Assembly: GCF_015277895.1 (NCBI RefSeq)
Contig: NZ_CP063815.1
Span: 2,294,001 to 2,358,000, forward strand
Length of the DNA: 64,000 bases
Reading direction: 5' to 3'
Source: Microbacterium abyssi
GTDB taxonomy: Bacteria; Actinomycetota; Actinomycetes; Actinomycetales; Microbacteriaceae
Shown: positions 16,034-23,643 of the stretch, piece by piece
How the letters are laid out: every line of letters begins with the position of its first letter
Position numbering within the stretch: position 1 is the first letter of the stretch
Notes under the pieces: generated by a model
What the model was told of the DNA's origin: nothing
The model's database searches: none
The model's input: the letters and a program-made list of their open reading frames with translations, nothing else
Made by a program: the position numbers and the translations under genes

Positions 16034-16891
16034 ATGAGCATCCAGTCGACGATCGAGGCAGCAGCCTCGACGCTTCCCCCTTCGCTCGCGCGCATCGCGA
16101 CCGTAGTGCGGGAGAACCCGTCCACGGTGATCGATCTCACGATCAACGAGCTCGCCGAGAGATGCAGCACATCCGTCGCATCCGTGGTGCGCTTCTGCCG
16201 TGCGATCGGATTCAGCGGTTACGCGCCGCTGCGCATGGCGCTCGCCACGGAACTCGGCAAGGAGTCTGCCCAGTTCTCCGCACGAGGAGCCTTCGGTTCA
16301 GAGATCTCCGACGACGACACGCTGAGAGCGGCGGTCTCCAAGCTCGCCGCCCTCGAGCTTCTCGCCATCGAGGAGACCGTCGGGAATCTCGACTTCACGG
16401 TGCTCGACGCCGCCATCAGCGACATCGACGCGGCCGATCGCATCCTGCTGTACGGCATCGGCGCGAGCCAGTTCATCGCGGAGGACCTCGCCCACAAGCT
16501 CCTGCGCGTGGGCCGGAACGCCCATGTGATCACCGATCCCCACGAGGCGATCGCGTCCACCGTGCTGAACACGGGCCGCACCGTTGCCATCGGCTTCTCA
16601 CACTCCGGAACGACTGTCGAGACCGTCCGATTCCTGAAGACGGCTGGGGCGAGCGGCGCTGCGACCGTCGCCATGACATCGGCTAAGGGATCACCGCTCG
16701 CATTGGCTGCCGACCACGCGCTGTTCACCGTCGTGCGCGAATCGACCTTCCGAGCCGGTGCCATGGTCAGCCGCATCGCGCAACTTACGCTCGTGGACTG
16801 CCTGTTCGTCGGCGTCGCGAAACGACGCTTCTCAGAGACGATGGACGCGCTGCACCGCACTCGCGAGGCCACCCGCATGCTGCGCGACTGA
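16034..16891 (+). CDS. MurR/RpiR-family transcriptional regulator
   Basis: The product has 285 residues. An N-terminal RpiR helix-turn-helix spans about 1-80 (TIEAAASTLPPSLARIATVVRENPSTVIDLTINELAERC, then SVASVVRFCRAIGFSGYAPLRMAL). A C-terminal SIS sugar-phosphate domain spans about 110-260 (ILLYGIGASQFIAEDLAHKLLRVG, VAIGFSHSGTTVETV). Relatives repress amino-sugar genes and are released by phosphosugars such as MurNAc-6-P. The ATG at 16034 follows AAGGAG (16023-16028). It is divergent from the kinase-murQ operon and upstream of the GNAT/PIG-L/ABC unit, so it probably controls both. Confidence 0.9.
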   Translation: MSIQSTIEAAASTLPPSLARIATVVRENPSTVIDLTINELAERCSTSVASVVRFCRAIGFSGYAPLRMALATELGKESAQFSARGAFGSEISDDDTLRAAVSKLAALELLAIEETVGNLDFTVLDAAISDIDAADRILLYGIGASQFIAEDLAHKLLRVGRNAHVITDPHEAIASTVLNTGRTVAIGFSHSGTTVETVRFLKTAGASGAATVAMTSAKGSPLALAADHALFTVVRESTFRAGAMVSRIAQLTLVDCLFVGVAKRRFSETMDALHRTREATRMLRD

Positions 16892-16951
16892 CCTTCCCGG
16901 CTCAAGTTCCAGATCGTCATGTTTCCGTGATGTAAATGATCTCCATTTGTG

Positions 16952-16980
16952 TCGACAGAATTGAACATTGTTGCCATACT
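16952..16980 (+). promoter_or_regulatory. Promoter of the GNAT/PIG-L/ABC operon
   Basis: TCGACA (16952-16957), 17 bases, CATACT (16975-16980) make a good housekeeping-type promoter. The start would fall near 16987, about 18 bases before the GNAT start, with a small CTGGG/CCCAG hairpin at 16978-16993. The A/T-rich sequence before it is unusual for this genome. Confidence 0.5.
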
Positions 16981-17004
16981 GGGCTCATTCCCAGCGAGAG
17001 GACG

Positions 17005-17997
17005 ATGACGTTGACGCAGTTCCCGAGCACCGTGACGGTGCGAAGCTTCCGACCGGGTGATGGTGAGGCGGTCGCCGACGCATGGACGCGGTCAGCCCCG
17101 CGCGATCCGATCACAGCGAAGCGATTTCGTGACCTGATCCTCCTGGATCGGAACTTCGATTCCGCGGGAATGTTCATCGCAGAGGACCAGGGGGCGGTCG
17201 TCGGAGCAGCATACGCCGTCCGGCGCCGCGTCGCCCACGATCGCGACGATCTCGAACCCGCCACCGGATGGATCCCGTTCTTCTTCGTCGTACCAGCACA
17301 CCGGCGCGCGGGCCTCGGCCGCCATCTTCTGTCCCTGGCCATCACCTGGTTGCGCGAGAACGGCGCGCGCGAGGTCGTCTTCTCGGCCTACACTCCGAAC
17401 TACTACCTCCCCGGTCTCGACGCTGTGCGCTACCCCGAAGCATCGGCGCTGCTGGCTTCGATCGGCTTCAGCCGCATTGACCGCCCGAGCGCGATGGACA
17501 TGTCGCTGATCGGCTACGCGATGCCTACAGAGGTGCGTGAGCGCATCAACGCTCTCCGCGCGGCGGGCTGGTACCTGGGCACGCCCGACGACGACGACCT
17601 CGTCCCGCTCATCCGCATAGCCGGCGAATCATTCAACTCCGACTGGGCGCGCGCGATCCGCGAAGGAGTCGTCGGCGGCATGCCCACCGAGCGGATCATC
17701 ATCGCACGAAACCCCAGCGGCGAGGTGCTCGGGTGGGCCATGCACGGCACGTACGAATCGGTCATCGAGCGGTTCGGCCCGTTCGGGGTTCTTCCCGAGA
17801 GCCGCGGAACCGGTCTCGGGAAGGCTCTGCTGCATCTCACCCTCGAGCGCATGTCGGCTCTCGGGGCGCACAGCGCATGGTTCCTCTGGGCCGATGAGGG
17901 ATCGACGGCTTCGGCGCTCTACGCCAAGACCGGTTTCGCCGCCACCCGCACTTTCGACATCCTGCGAGCAGAGATCGGAGAGATCGACAATGTCTAA
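17005..17997 (+). CDS. Tandem GNAT acetyltransferase
   Basis: The product has 330 residues and two GNAT modules. The first spans about 8-155, with the acetyl-CoA loop VVPAHRRAGLGRHLLSLA. The second spans about 180-325, with FGVLPESRGTGLGKALLHLTLERM. The donor-binding Q/RxxGxG/A pattern is intact in both (RRAGLG and RGTGLG). The acceptor is unknown. The gene leads an operon with a PIG-L protein (eight-base overlap) and an ABC sugar importer, so acetylation of an imported amino sugar or of a related cell-wall compound is a reasonable guess. I chose ATG 17005, preceded by GAGAGG; an in-frame ATG at 16936 lies upstream of the predicted promoter. Confidence 0.85.
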   Translation: MTLTQFPSTVTVRSFRPGDGEAVADAWTRSAPRDPITAKRFRDLILLDRNFDSAGMFIAEDQGAVVGAAYAVRRRVAHDRDDLEPATGWIPFFFVVPAHRRAGLGRHLLSLAITWLRENGAREVVFSAYTPNYYLPGLDAVRYPEASALLASIGFSRIDRPSAMDMSLIGYAMPTEVRERINALRAAGWYLGTPDDDDLVPLIRIAGESFNSDWARAIREGVVGGMPTERIIIARNPSGEVLGWAMHGTYESVIERFGPFGVLPESRGTGLGKALLHLTLERMSALGAHSAWFLWADEGSTASALYAKTGFAATRTFDILRAEIGEIDNV

Positions 17998-18682
17998 GAC
18001 CGTCATCGCGATCGGTGGTCACATCGGCGACATGGAGCTGACCGCCGGCCCCACCCTCGCCAAGGTCGTGCTCGAAGGCGGCCGTGCGATCATCATCGAC
18101 TGCACCTACGGTGAGCGCGGGCATCCCACGATCACCCCAAGCGTCTACCGCGAACAGAAACTCCACGAGGCGCGGTTCTTCGCCGATGCGATCGGCGCAG
18201 AACTCATCACCCTCGACTACTCCGACGGCTTCCTGCCCGACGACGAGGCCGTGGCCGAGCAGATCGCCACCGTGATCCGTGAAGCGAAGCCCGATATCCT
18301 CATCACACACTGGCTGCACTCCATGCACCGCGACCACGAGCGCGCCGCACAGGCCGCAGAGCGCGGTGCGTTCTTGGCATCCGTCCCGATCGAGGAGATC
18401 GACGCAGAACGCCACTCCGTTCCCACGATTCTCTACGCCGAGAACTGGGAGGACATGGAGGGTTTCGAAGCCGACACGTTCTTCGAGATCCCCGACGAGG
18501 CTTACGAGCGCTGGCGAACCGGCATCCAGGAGCACGCCTTCGCACGTGGTGAGACCTACGGCTTCCGCTTCATCGACTACTACTCGGCCCTCATGCAGGT
18601 GAAGGGGTGCCTGGTCGGTGCCCAGCGCGCCGCGGCGTTCAAAACCGCAGGAACCGAGAAGTTCGCCCTCGCAGGACCGTGA
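17990..18682 (+). CDS. PIG-L/LmbE-family protein, probable deacetylase with altered active site
   Basis: The product has 230 residues with the LmbE-like fold. The usual AHPDDxE metal/catalytic motif reads GGHIGDMEL here: zinc ligands H11 and D14 are kept, but the residue matching the general-base aspartate (D15 in MshB) is glycine 13. The third ligand region is SMHRDHERAAQ. Family members deacetylate GlcNAc-type sugars. The ATG overlaps the GNAT stop by eight bases and has AGATCGAC in place of a strong ribosome site. Between an acetyltransferase and a sugar importer it probably handles an N-acetylated sugar, but the missing base means activity is not assured. Confidence 0.8.
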   Translation: MSKTVIAIGGHIGDMELTAGPTLAKVVLEGGRAIIIDCTYGERGHPTITPSVYREQKLHEARFFADAIGAELITLDYSDGFLPDDEAVAEQIATVIREAKPDILITHWLHSMHRDHERAAQAAERGAFLASVPIEEIDAERHSVPTILYAENWEDMEGFEADTFFEIPDEAYERWRTGIQEHAFARGETYGFRFIDYYSALMQVKGCLVGAQRAAAFKTAGTEKFALAGP

Positions 18683-18730
18683 TCCACCGTTCCCTCTGCA
18701 ACACCCGATAACCCGACAAGAAGGAAAGCC

Positions 18731-20047
18731 ATGAAGAAGACCATCCTCACGGCGACTGGCCTCGGCATCGTCGCCGCTCTGACCCTCTCCGGCTGCGCCG
18801 GCAGCTCCGACACCGGATCCGGTGATGACGGCGCGCAGGAGATCACGTTCCTCACACACTGGGGCCCCGACCAGGTCGCGATGCTCGAGGCCGCCGGCGA
18901 AGCGTTCACCGCAAAGAACCCGGAGATCACGCTCAAGGTCCAGTCTGTGCCGTTCGGCAACCTGCTCTCGACTCTGCGCACCCAGGGCACCTCGGCGAAC
19001 GGTCCGACGATCGTCGGCGCGTACGACGCCTGGCTTCCCGAACTCGTGCGCGACGGCCTCGCAGCGCAGGCACCATCCGACGTCGTCGACGACGTCACCG
19101 CAAACTGGCCGGAAGGCGTGGTCACGGCGGCCAGCAACGGAGGCGATCTGTACGGCGTGCCGAACGAGATCGACCTGTACGCCCTCAACTACAACACCGC
19201 ACTGTTTGAGGCCGCCGGTGTCGCCGAACCGCCCGCCGACTGGGATGCGCTCGTCCAGGACGCCGCGAAGCTCACGACCGGCGACCAGCAGGGCATCGGC
19301 TTCATCACCGGCTGGAACAGCGGCGCCGTGCACCCGTTCCTGTCGCTCCTCGCCTCGAACGGCGGCACGTTCCTCAACGAGGACGGCACAGCATCGAATC
19401 TGACCAGCGACGAGGCGATCGAGACGGCAGAGCTCTACGAGACGCTGGTGAAGGCCGGCTCGACGGACCCATCGAAGTCGACGGCGAACGCGAATACCAC
19501 GGGGCCGTACCTCGACAACTTTGTCAACTCCAAGACCGGCATGATCATCATGGCCAACTGGTGGGAGAGCTCGCTCAAGGATGCCATGGGAGATTCGTTC
19601 TCCGATGTGGCAACGGCGCCGATCCCGGTCGGCCCCAGCGGGACCGAGCCCAGTTCGATCTCGTACTCGTGGATGACGATCGTCAACAGCAAGGCAGACG
19701 AGGCGAAGCAGGACGCGGCCTGGAAGTTCCTGAGCTACCTGAACGGTCCGGACTCCGGCGAGAATGGGTCCTCCGCCATGGGAGACATCCTCATCTCGAT
19801 GGGCATCATGCCCACGCGCAGCTCCGATATCGAGGCGCACGCCGAGACACTCGGGACGCCGTTCCTGTCGACGTACGTCTCGGCGCTCGACGCGGCGACC
19901 CCGTTCCCGACGGTGCTCGGTGGTCCCGCCGCGACCGACGCGCTGCAGGTGCAGCTTGAAGCTTTGCTGAACGGTCAGGTCGACGCCAAGACGGCGATGC
20001 AGAACGCCGCGCGCGACGTCGACGCCGCCCTGTCGGCAGCCCAGTAA
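18731..20047 (+). CDS. Sugar ABC importer, substrate-binding lipoprotein
   Basis: The product has 438 residues. A lipoprotein signal ends in LTLSGC with the lipid cysteine at position 22, followed by a typical CUT1-type solute-binding domain (EITFLTHWGPDQVAMLEAAGEAFTAKNPEI; later YGVPNEIDLYALNYNTALF and GMIIMANWW). It is anchored outside the membrane and delivers its sugar to the two permeases encoded next. The ATG is preceded by AAGAAGGAAAG. A strong hairpin after the gene separates it from the permease genes, which would favour higher expression of the binding protein. The substrate is unknown; the locus suggests an amino sugar or muropeptide sugar. Confidence 0.92.
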   Translation: MKKTILTATGLGIVAALTLSGCAGSSDTGSGDDGAQEITFLTHWGPDQVAMLEAAGEAFTAKNPEITLKVQSVPFGNLLSTLRTQGTSANGPTIVGAYDAWLPELVRDGLAAQAPSDVVDDVTANWPEGVVTAASNGGDLYGVPNEIDLYALNYNTALFEAAGVAEPPADWDALVQDAAKLTTGDQQGIGFITGWNSGAVHPFLSLLASNGGTFLNEDGTASNLTSDEAIETAELYETLVKAGSTDPSKSTANANTTGPYLDNFVNSKTGMIIMANWWESSLKDAMGDSFSDVATAPIPVGPSGTEPSSISYSWMTIVNSKADEAKQDAAWKFLSYLNGPDSGENGSSAMGDILISMGIMPTRSSDIEAHAETLGTPFLSTYVSALDAATPFPTVLGGPAATDALQVQLEALLNGQVDAKTAMQNAARDVDAALSAAQ

Positions 20048-20057
20048 CAACGACACT

Positions 20058-20087
20058 GAGGCGGGGCTCTCTCCGGAGTCCCGCCTC
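20058..20087 (+). terminator. Intercistronic hairpin after the binding-protein gene
   Basis: GAGGCGGG (20058-20065) pairs perfectly with CCCGCCTC (20080-20087), extended inward by several more pairs around the loop CTCC. It lies between the binding-protein and permease genes and probably stabilises or attenuates the mRNA. Confidence 0.6.
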
Positions 20088-20109
20088 TCCCGTCTGAAAG
20101 GCATCACCC

Positions 20110-21045
20110 GTGACGACCGCTGTGCCCGTGCGCACTCCCCCAGGCGCCACTGCTCCGCCAAAACGCCGTCGACGCAGCAAGACCGCGAAATGGTCGGCGC
20201 TGTTCCTGAGCCCTGCCCTGATCGTGATCGGCGTGTTCACGGTCATCCCGATGCTGATGACCGTGTGGATCAGCTTCAACAAGTGGTCGATGTTCACGTC
20301 GATCACCGACATGACCTTCGTCGGTCTCGACAACTACTCACGGTTGCTCGGCGACAGCGCCCGCATGCAGGCCATCGCGAACACGGGCGTCTACGTCGCA
20401 CTGTCGGTGCTGATCACCGTCCCCCTGGCGCTGCTGATCGCCCTTCTGCTGTACTTCCCGAAGCTGAAGGGGAAGGGCCTCGTCCGGACGCTGCTGTTCG
20501 CGACGTACGTCATCCCGACCATCGCGATTGTCATCATCTGGGGCAACCTCTACTCGCCCGGGTACGGCCCTCTCAGCGCCATGGTGACGGCGATCGGGCT
20601 GACACCTCCCGGGTGGCTGAGCGACCCGCAGTGGGCGCTCGTCTCGCTGGTCATCTTCAACGTCTGGCAGATGCTCGGCTATTACGTCATCCTCCTCATC
20701 GCCGGTCTCACTCAGATCAACGAAGAACTCTATGAAGCCGCGCGCATCGACGGCGCAGGACTCATCCGCCAGACGTGGTCGATCACGATCCCGCTTTTGC
20801 GCCCATCGCTGGTCTTCGTGGTCCTGATGACTTTCGTCAATTCGATTCAGGTCTTCGATCCGATCTACCTGCTCACGCAGGGTGGACCTGCCAACTCCAC
20901 CAATGTCGTCGGCTTCGAGATCCAGCGCTCTGCGTTCCAGTACGGCATGGCCGGTGAATCCTCGGCCCTGGCCGTGTCGCTCTTCCTCATGATCGTCGCC
21001 GTGGGCGGCGTTCTCGGGATCATCATGAAGGGACGCAGGCGATGA
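20110..21045 (+). CDS. Sugar ABC importer permease (MalF-like)
   Basis: The product has 311 residues. A basic cytoplasmic N-terminus (PPKRRRRSKTAKW) precedes about six membrane helices, and the EAA loop that contacts the ATPase is present (ELYEAARIDGAGLIRQTWSITIPLLRP). This is the first permease of a CUT1 importer. The start is GTG at 20110, with GAAAGG upstream. Its stop overlaps the next permease gene (ATGA). No ATPase gene is in the operon, so a shared MsiK-type ATPase encoded elsewhere is expected. Confidence 0.92.
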   Translation: MTTAVPVRTPPGATAPPKRRRRSKTAKWSALFLSPALIVIGVFTVIPMLMTVWISFNKWSMFTSITDMTFVGLDNYSRLLGDSARMQAIANTGVYVALSVLITVPLALLIALLLYFPKLKGKGLVRTLLFATYVIPTIAIVIIWGNLYSPGYGPLSAMVTAIGLTPPGWLSDPQWALVSLVIFNVWQMLGYYVILLIAGLTQINEELYEAARIDGAGLIRQTWSITIPLLRPSLVFVVLMTFVNSIQVFDPIYLLTQGGPANSTNVVGFEIQRSAFQYGMAGESSALAVSLFLMIVAVGGVLGIIMKGRRR

Positions 21046-21887
21046 GCGCCGTCTCCACCCCTCGACAGCGCGCTGGACGGGTCGTCCAGTACGCCTTGCT
21101 CGCGATCGTCGCGTTGATCCCGCTGTTCCCGCTGTACTGGCTGCTCATCTCGGCGCTGAAGACCCCGGCGGAGTTCTCGCAGATCCCGCCGACGTGGTTC
21201 CCGACAGCACCGACCCTTGAGCCGACTGCGACGGCTCTGACGGCCGTGCCGTTCTTCCAGTCGATGCTCAACAGCATCCTCATCGCCGGCGGTGCGACCG
21301 TGTCGGTTCTGGTGACGAGCATCCTCGCCGGCTACGTCTTCGCAAAGCACCGGTTCCCGGGGCGCGATCTCCTGTTCTGGGGCATCATCGCGACGATGTT
21401 CCTTCCCCCGATCGTCACGATCGTGCCGCTGTATTACCTCGTCTCCAGCATGGGACTGTCGGATACCTACCTCGGCGTGCTGCTGCCGTGGTTGGCGAAC
21501 GCGTTCGGGATCTTCCTCATGCGGCAGTTCATCCAGGACATCCCCGATGAGTTGATCGAGGCGGCGCGGATGGACGGCGCGGGAGAGTTCCGGATCGTCT
21601 GGCAGTTCGTCGTGCCGCTGCTCAAGCCCGCGATCGTCACGCTCGCGGTGTTCATGTTCGTCTACGCGTGGAACAACTTCCTGTGGCCACTGTCGATTCT
21701 GAAGTCCGAAGCGCTGTACCCGGTAGTGCTGACACTGAACCGGTTGATGTCGTACACCATGAGTTTCGAGTATCAGAACGTCGTCCTCGCCGGCGCGATC
21801 ATCGCCTCACTGCCGACGCTGCTCGTGTTCCTCGTCACGCAGCGCGTGTTCGTGGCGGGCATCGCCGCGAGCGGCGTCAAGGGCTGA
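21042..21887 (+). CDS. Sugar ABC importer permease (MalG-like)
   Basis: The product has 281 residues with six membrane helices. The EAA loop is present (ELIEAARMDGAGEFRIVWQFVVPLLKP), as is the ending RVFVAGIAASGVKG typical of CUT1 second permeases. The ATG overlaps the preceding stop (ATGA). It pairs with the upstream permease and the lipoprotein. The operon ends here with no obvious terminator; 93 bases later the DNA ligase gene begins with its own promoter. Confidence 0.92.
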   Translation: MSAVSTPRQRAGRVVQYALLAIVALIPLFPLYWLLISALKTPAEFSQIPPTWFPTAPTLEPTATALTAVPFFQSMLNSILIAGGATVSVLVTSILAGYVFAKHRFPGRDLLFWGIIATMFLPPIVTIVPLYYLVSSMGLSDTYLGVLLPWLANAFGIFLMRQFIQDIPDELIEAARMDGAGEFRIVWQFVVPLLKPAIVTLAVFMFVYAWNNFLWPLSILKSEALYPVVLTLNRLMSYTMSFEYQNVVLAGAIIASLPTLLVFLVTQRVFVAGIAASGVKG

Positions 21888-21968
21888 GGAAACTGATTCG
21901 GCGGAAGCGAAGCACCAACGCGCATCATCAGTCGCGACGAGCCCTCCACGAATAACACGGCTCGGTGC

Positions 21969-21980
21969 GAGAATGACGCG
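21969..21980 (+). promoter_or_regulatory. -10 hexamer of a leaderless promoter
   Basis: GAGAAT (21969-21974) ends six bases before the ATG at 21981; no Shine-Dalgarno is present. Confidence 0.4.
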
Positions 21981-23504
21981 ATGAGGCTCTCCGAGGTCGT
22001 CACCGCGTCTCAGCTCGTCGGGTCGACGTCAGCGCGACTCGGCAAGATCGCCGCGCTCGCCGATCTGCTGACGCGGGCAGACCCCGAGGAGCTCGTCCCG
22101 CTGACCGGGCTGCTCCTGGCCTCTCCGCGACAGGGACGGCTCGGCGTGGGCTGGCGCGGCATCGCCGCCTTGGACGTCACGCACGCGGATGCCGCGACGC
22201 TCAGCATCGCCGATGTGGACGAGGCGCTGAGCGCGATCGCCGCGGCATCCGGATCCGGCTCGCACTCCGCGCGCAACGGCCTTCTGACGGCCCTCGCTTC
22301 TGCGGCGACCTCCGACGAGTGGCACTTCCTCGCGGGCGCCATGCTCGGCGAGCTGCGCACAGGCGCTCTCTCCGGCGTGCTGCTCGATTCGATCGCGCGT
22401 GCGAGCGAGCGCACCCCGGCCGCCGTGCGACGGGCGGCGATGCTCTCGGGCGACCTGGGCGAGACGGCCGTGCTGGCACTGACCGGCACGGCGGAGCAGC
22501 TGGATGAGGTCGGCTTGGTGGTGGGCCGCCCGGTGATGCCGATGCTCGCGGCGACCGCGCCCTCTCCCACGGCTGCGCTCGAGCTGACCGGAGAGGCATC
22601 CGTGGAGTACAAGCTCGACGGGGCGCGCATCCAGGTGCACCGGCGCGGCGATTCGGTCTCGGTGTACACGCGCAGCCTGGCCGACATCACCCACCGCGTC
22701 CCGGAGATCGTCGAGATCGTCGGCGCGCTTCCCGGCGGCGATCTGATCCTCGACGGCGAGACGCTGTCGCTCGATGAGGATGGCGGTCCGCGGCCGTTCC
22801 AGGAGACGATGTCGCGCTTCGGCGCCGACGTCTCGCGCGAACTCGTGCTGCGCCCGTGGTTCTTCGACGTCCTGCACGCCGACGGACGCGACCTGATCGA
22901 CGAGCCGCTCTCGGTGCGGTCGGCCGAGCTTCAGCGCATCGTGGGCGACTGGCGCGTCCCCGGCATCCGCACCGGCGACGCGGAAGAGGCCGAGCGGTTC
23001 TCCCGCGAGGCGCTGGATGCCGGGCACGAGGGCGTCATGGTCAAATCGATCGATGCGCCGTACACCGCCGGGCGTCGCGGGAAGTCATGGGTCAAGGTGA
23101 AGCCGGTCTACACGTACGACCTCGTCGTGCTCGCGGCGGAATGGGGGTCCGGACGCCGCCGCGGGCAGCTCTCCAACCTGCACCTCGGAGCGCGCGATCC
23201 CGACGGCGAGTTCGGCGAACCCGGTGGTTACGTCATGGTCGGCAAGACGTTCAAGGGCCTCACCGATGAGGTCCTGCGCTGGCAGACGCAGACGTTCCCC
23301 GAGCTGGAGACGCACCGCACGGCGGCGGCGGTGTTCCTGCGACCGGTGGTGGTCGTGGAGATCGCCATCGACGGCGTCCAGCGCTCCCCGCGATACCCCG
23401 GCGGCGTCGCTCTGCGCTTCGCGCGGGTCAAGCGCTACCGCGAGGACAAGACGCCGGCCGAGGCCGACACGATCCAGACGCTCCGGGCTCTGGTGCGCGG
23501 CTGA
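21981..23504 (+). CDS. ATP-dependent DNA ligase (LigB type)
   Basis: The product has 507 residues. An N-terminal helical DNA-binding domain (1-180) is followed by the adenylation domain with the nucleophilic lysine K211 in EYKLDGARIQVHR, motif III in YTRSLADITHRVPEI, motif IV EGVMVKSIDAPYTAGRRGKSWVKVKP, and an OB domain (motif VI near ALRFARVKRYREDK). It seals nicks with ATP. Actinobacterial LigB is non-essential and accessory to the NAD-dependent ligase. It probably starts without a leader. Single gene; no Ku or LigD partner is nearby. Confidence 0.93.
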   Translation: MRLSEVVTASQLVGSTSARLGKIAALADLLTRADPEELVPLTGLLLASPRQGRLGVGWRGIAALDVTHADAATLSIADVDEALSAIAAASGSGSHSARNGLLTALASAATSDEWHFLAGAMLGELRTGALSGVLLDSIARASERTPAAVRRAAMLSGDLGETAVLALTGTAEQLDEVGLVVGRPVMPMLAATAPSPTAALELTGEASVEYKLDGARIQVHRRGDSVSVYTRSLADITHRVPEIVEIVGALPGGDLILDGETLSLDEDGGPRPFQETMSRFGADVSRELVLRPWFFDVLHADGRDLIDEPLSVRSAELQRIVGDWRVPGIRTGDAEEAERFSREALDAGHEGVMVKSIDAPYTAGRRGKSWVKVKPVYTYDLVVLAAEWGSGRRRGQLSNLHLGARDPDGEFGEPGGYVMVGKTFKGLTDEVLRWQTQTFPELETHRTAAAVFLRPVVVVEIAIDGVQRSPRYPGGVALRFARVKRYREDKTPAEADTIQTLRALVRG

Positions 23505-23522
23505 TCGCCTCGCCGCCAGGGT

Positions 23523-23643
23523 TAGAATCGACGTGTCCGGCACTGCCGGTGCTCGAAAAAAGGGCACGAAGCCTCCGACGCGCAGACGCGTCGAGCGAGA
23601 CACATACGGAATCCGCAACCGTACCGTCTCGAAAGGCTCTGCC
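23523..23643 (+). promoter_or_regulatory. Promoter and highly structured 5' leader of the ThDP enzyme gene
   Basis: TAGAAT (23523-23528) is a -10 candidate. The next 110 bases can fold into four consecutive hairpins: CCGGC-ACT-GCCGG; GTGCTC with loop GAAAAAA and GGGCAC; CGACGCG-CAGA-CGCGTCG; and GAGAC...GTCTC enclosing TACGG/CCGTA. The ATG at 23644 follows GAAAGG. No known riboswitch consensus is recognised. Alternatively the region is translated in frame from GTG 23533. Confidence 0.45.

Noticed and set aside
23533..23643. N-terminal extension of the ThDP enzyme from GTG 23533
   Set aside because: The frame is open, but the extension is Arg/Lys/Thr-rich, does not match the family, and the ATG at 23644 has GAAAGG at good spacing. 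Kept as an alternative in a finding.
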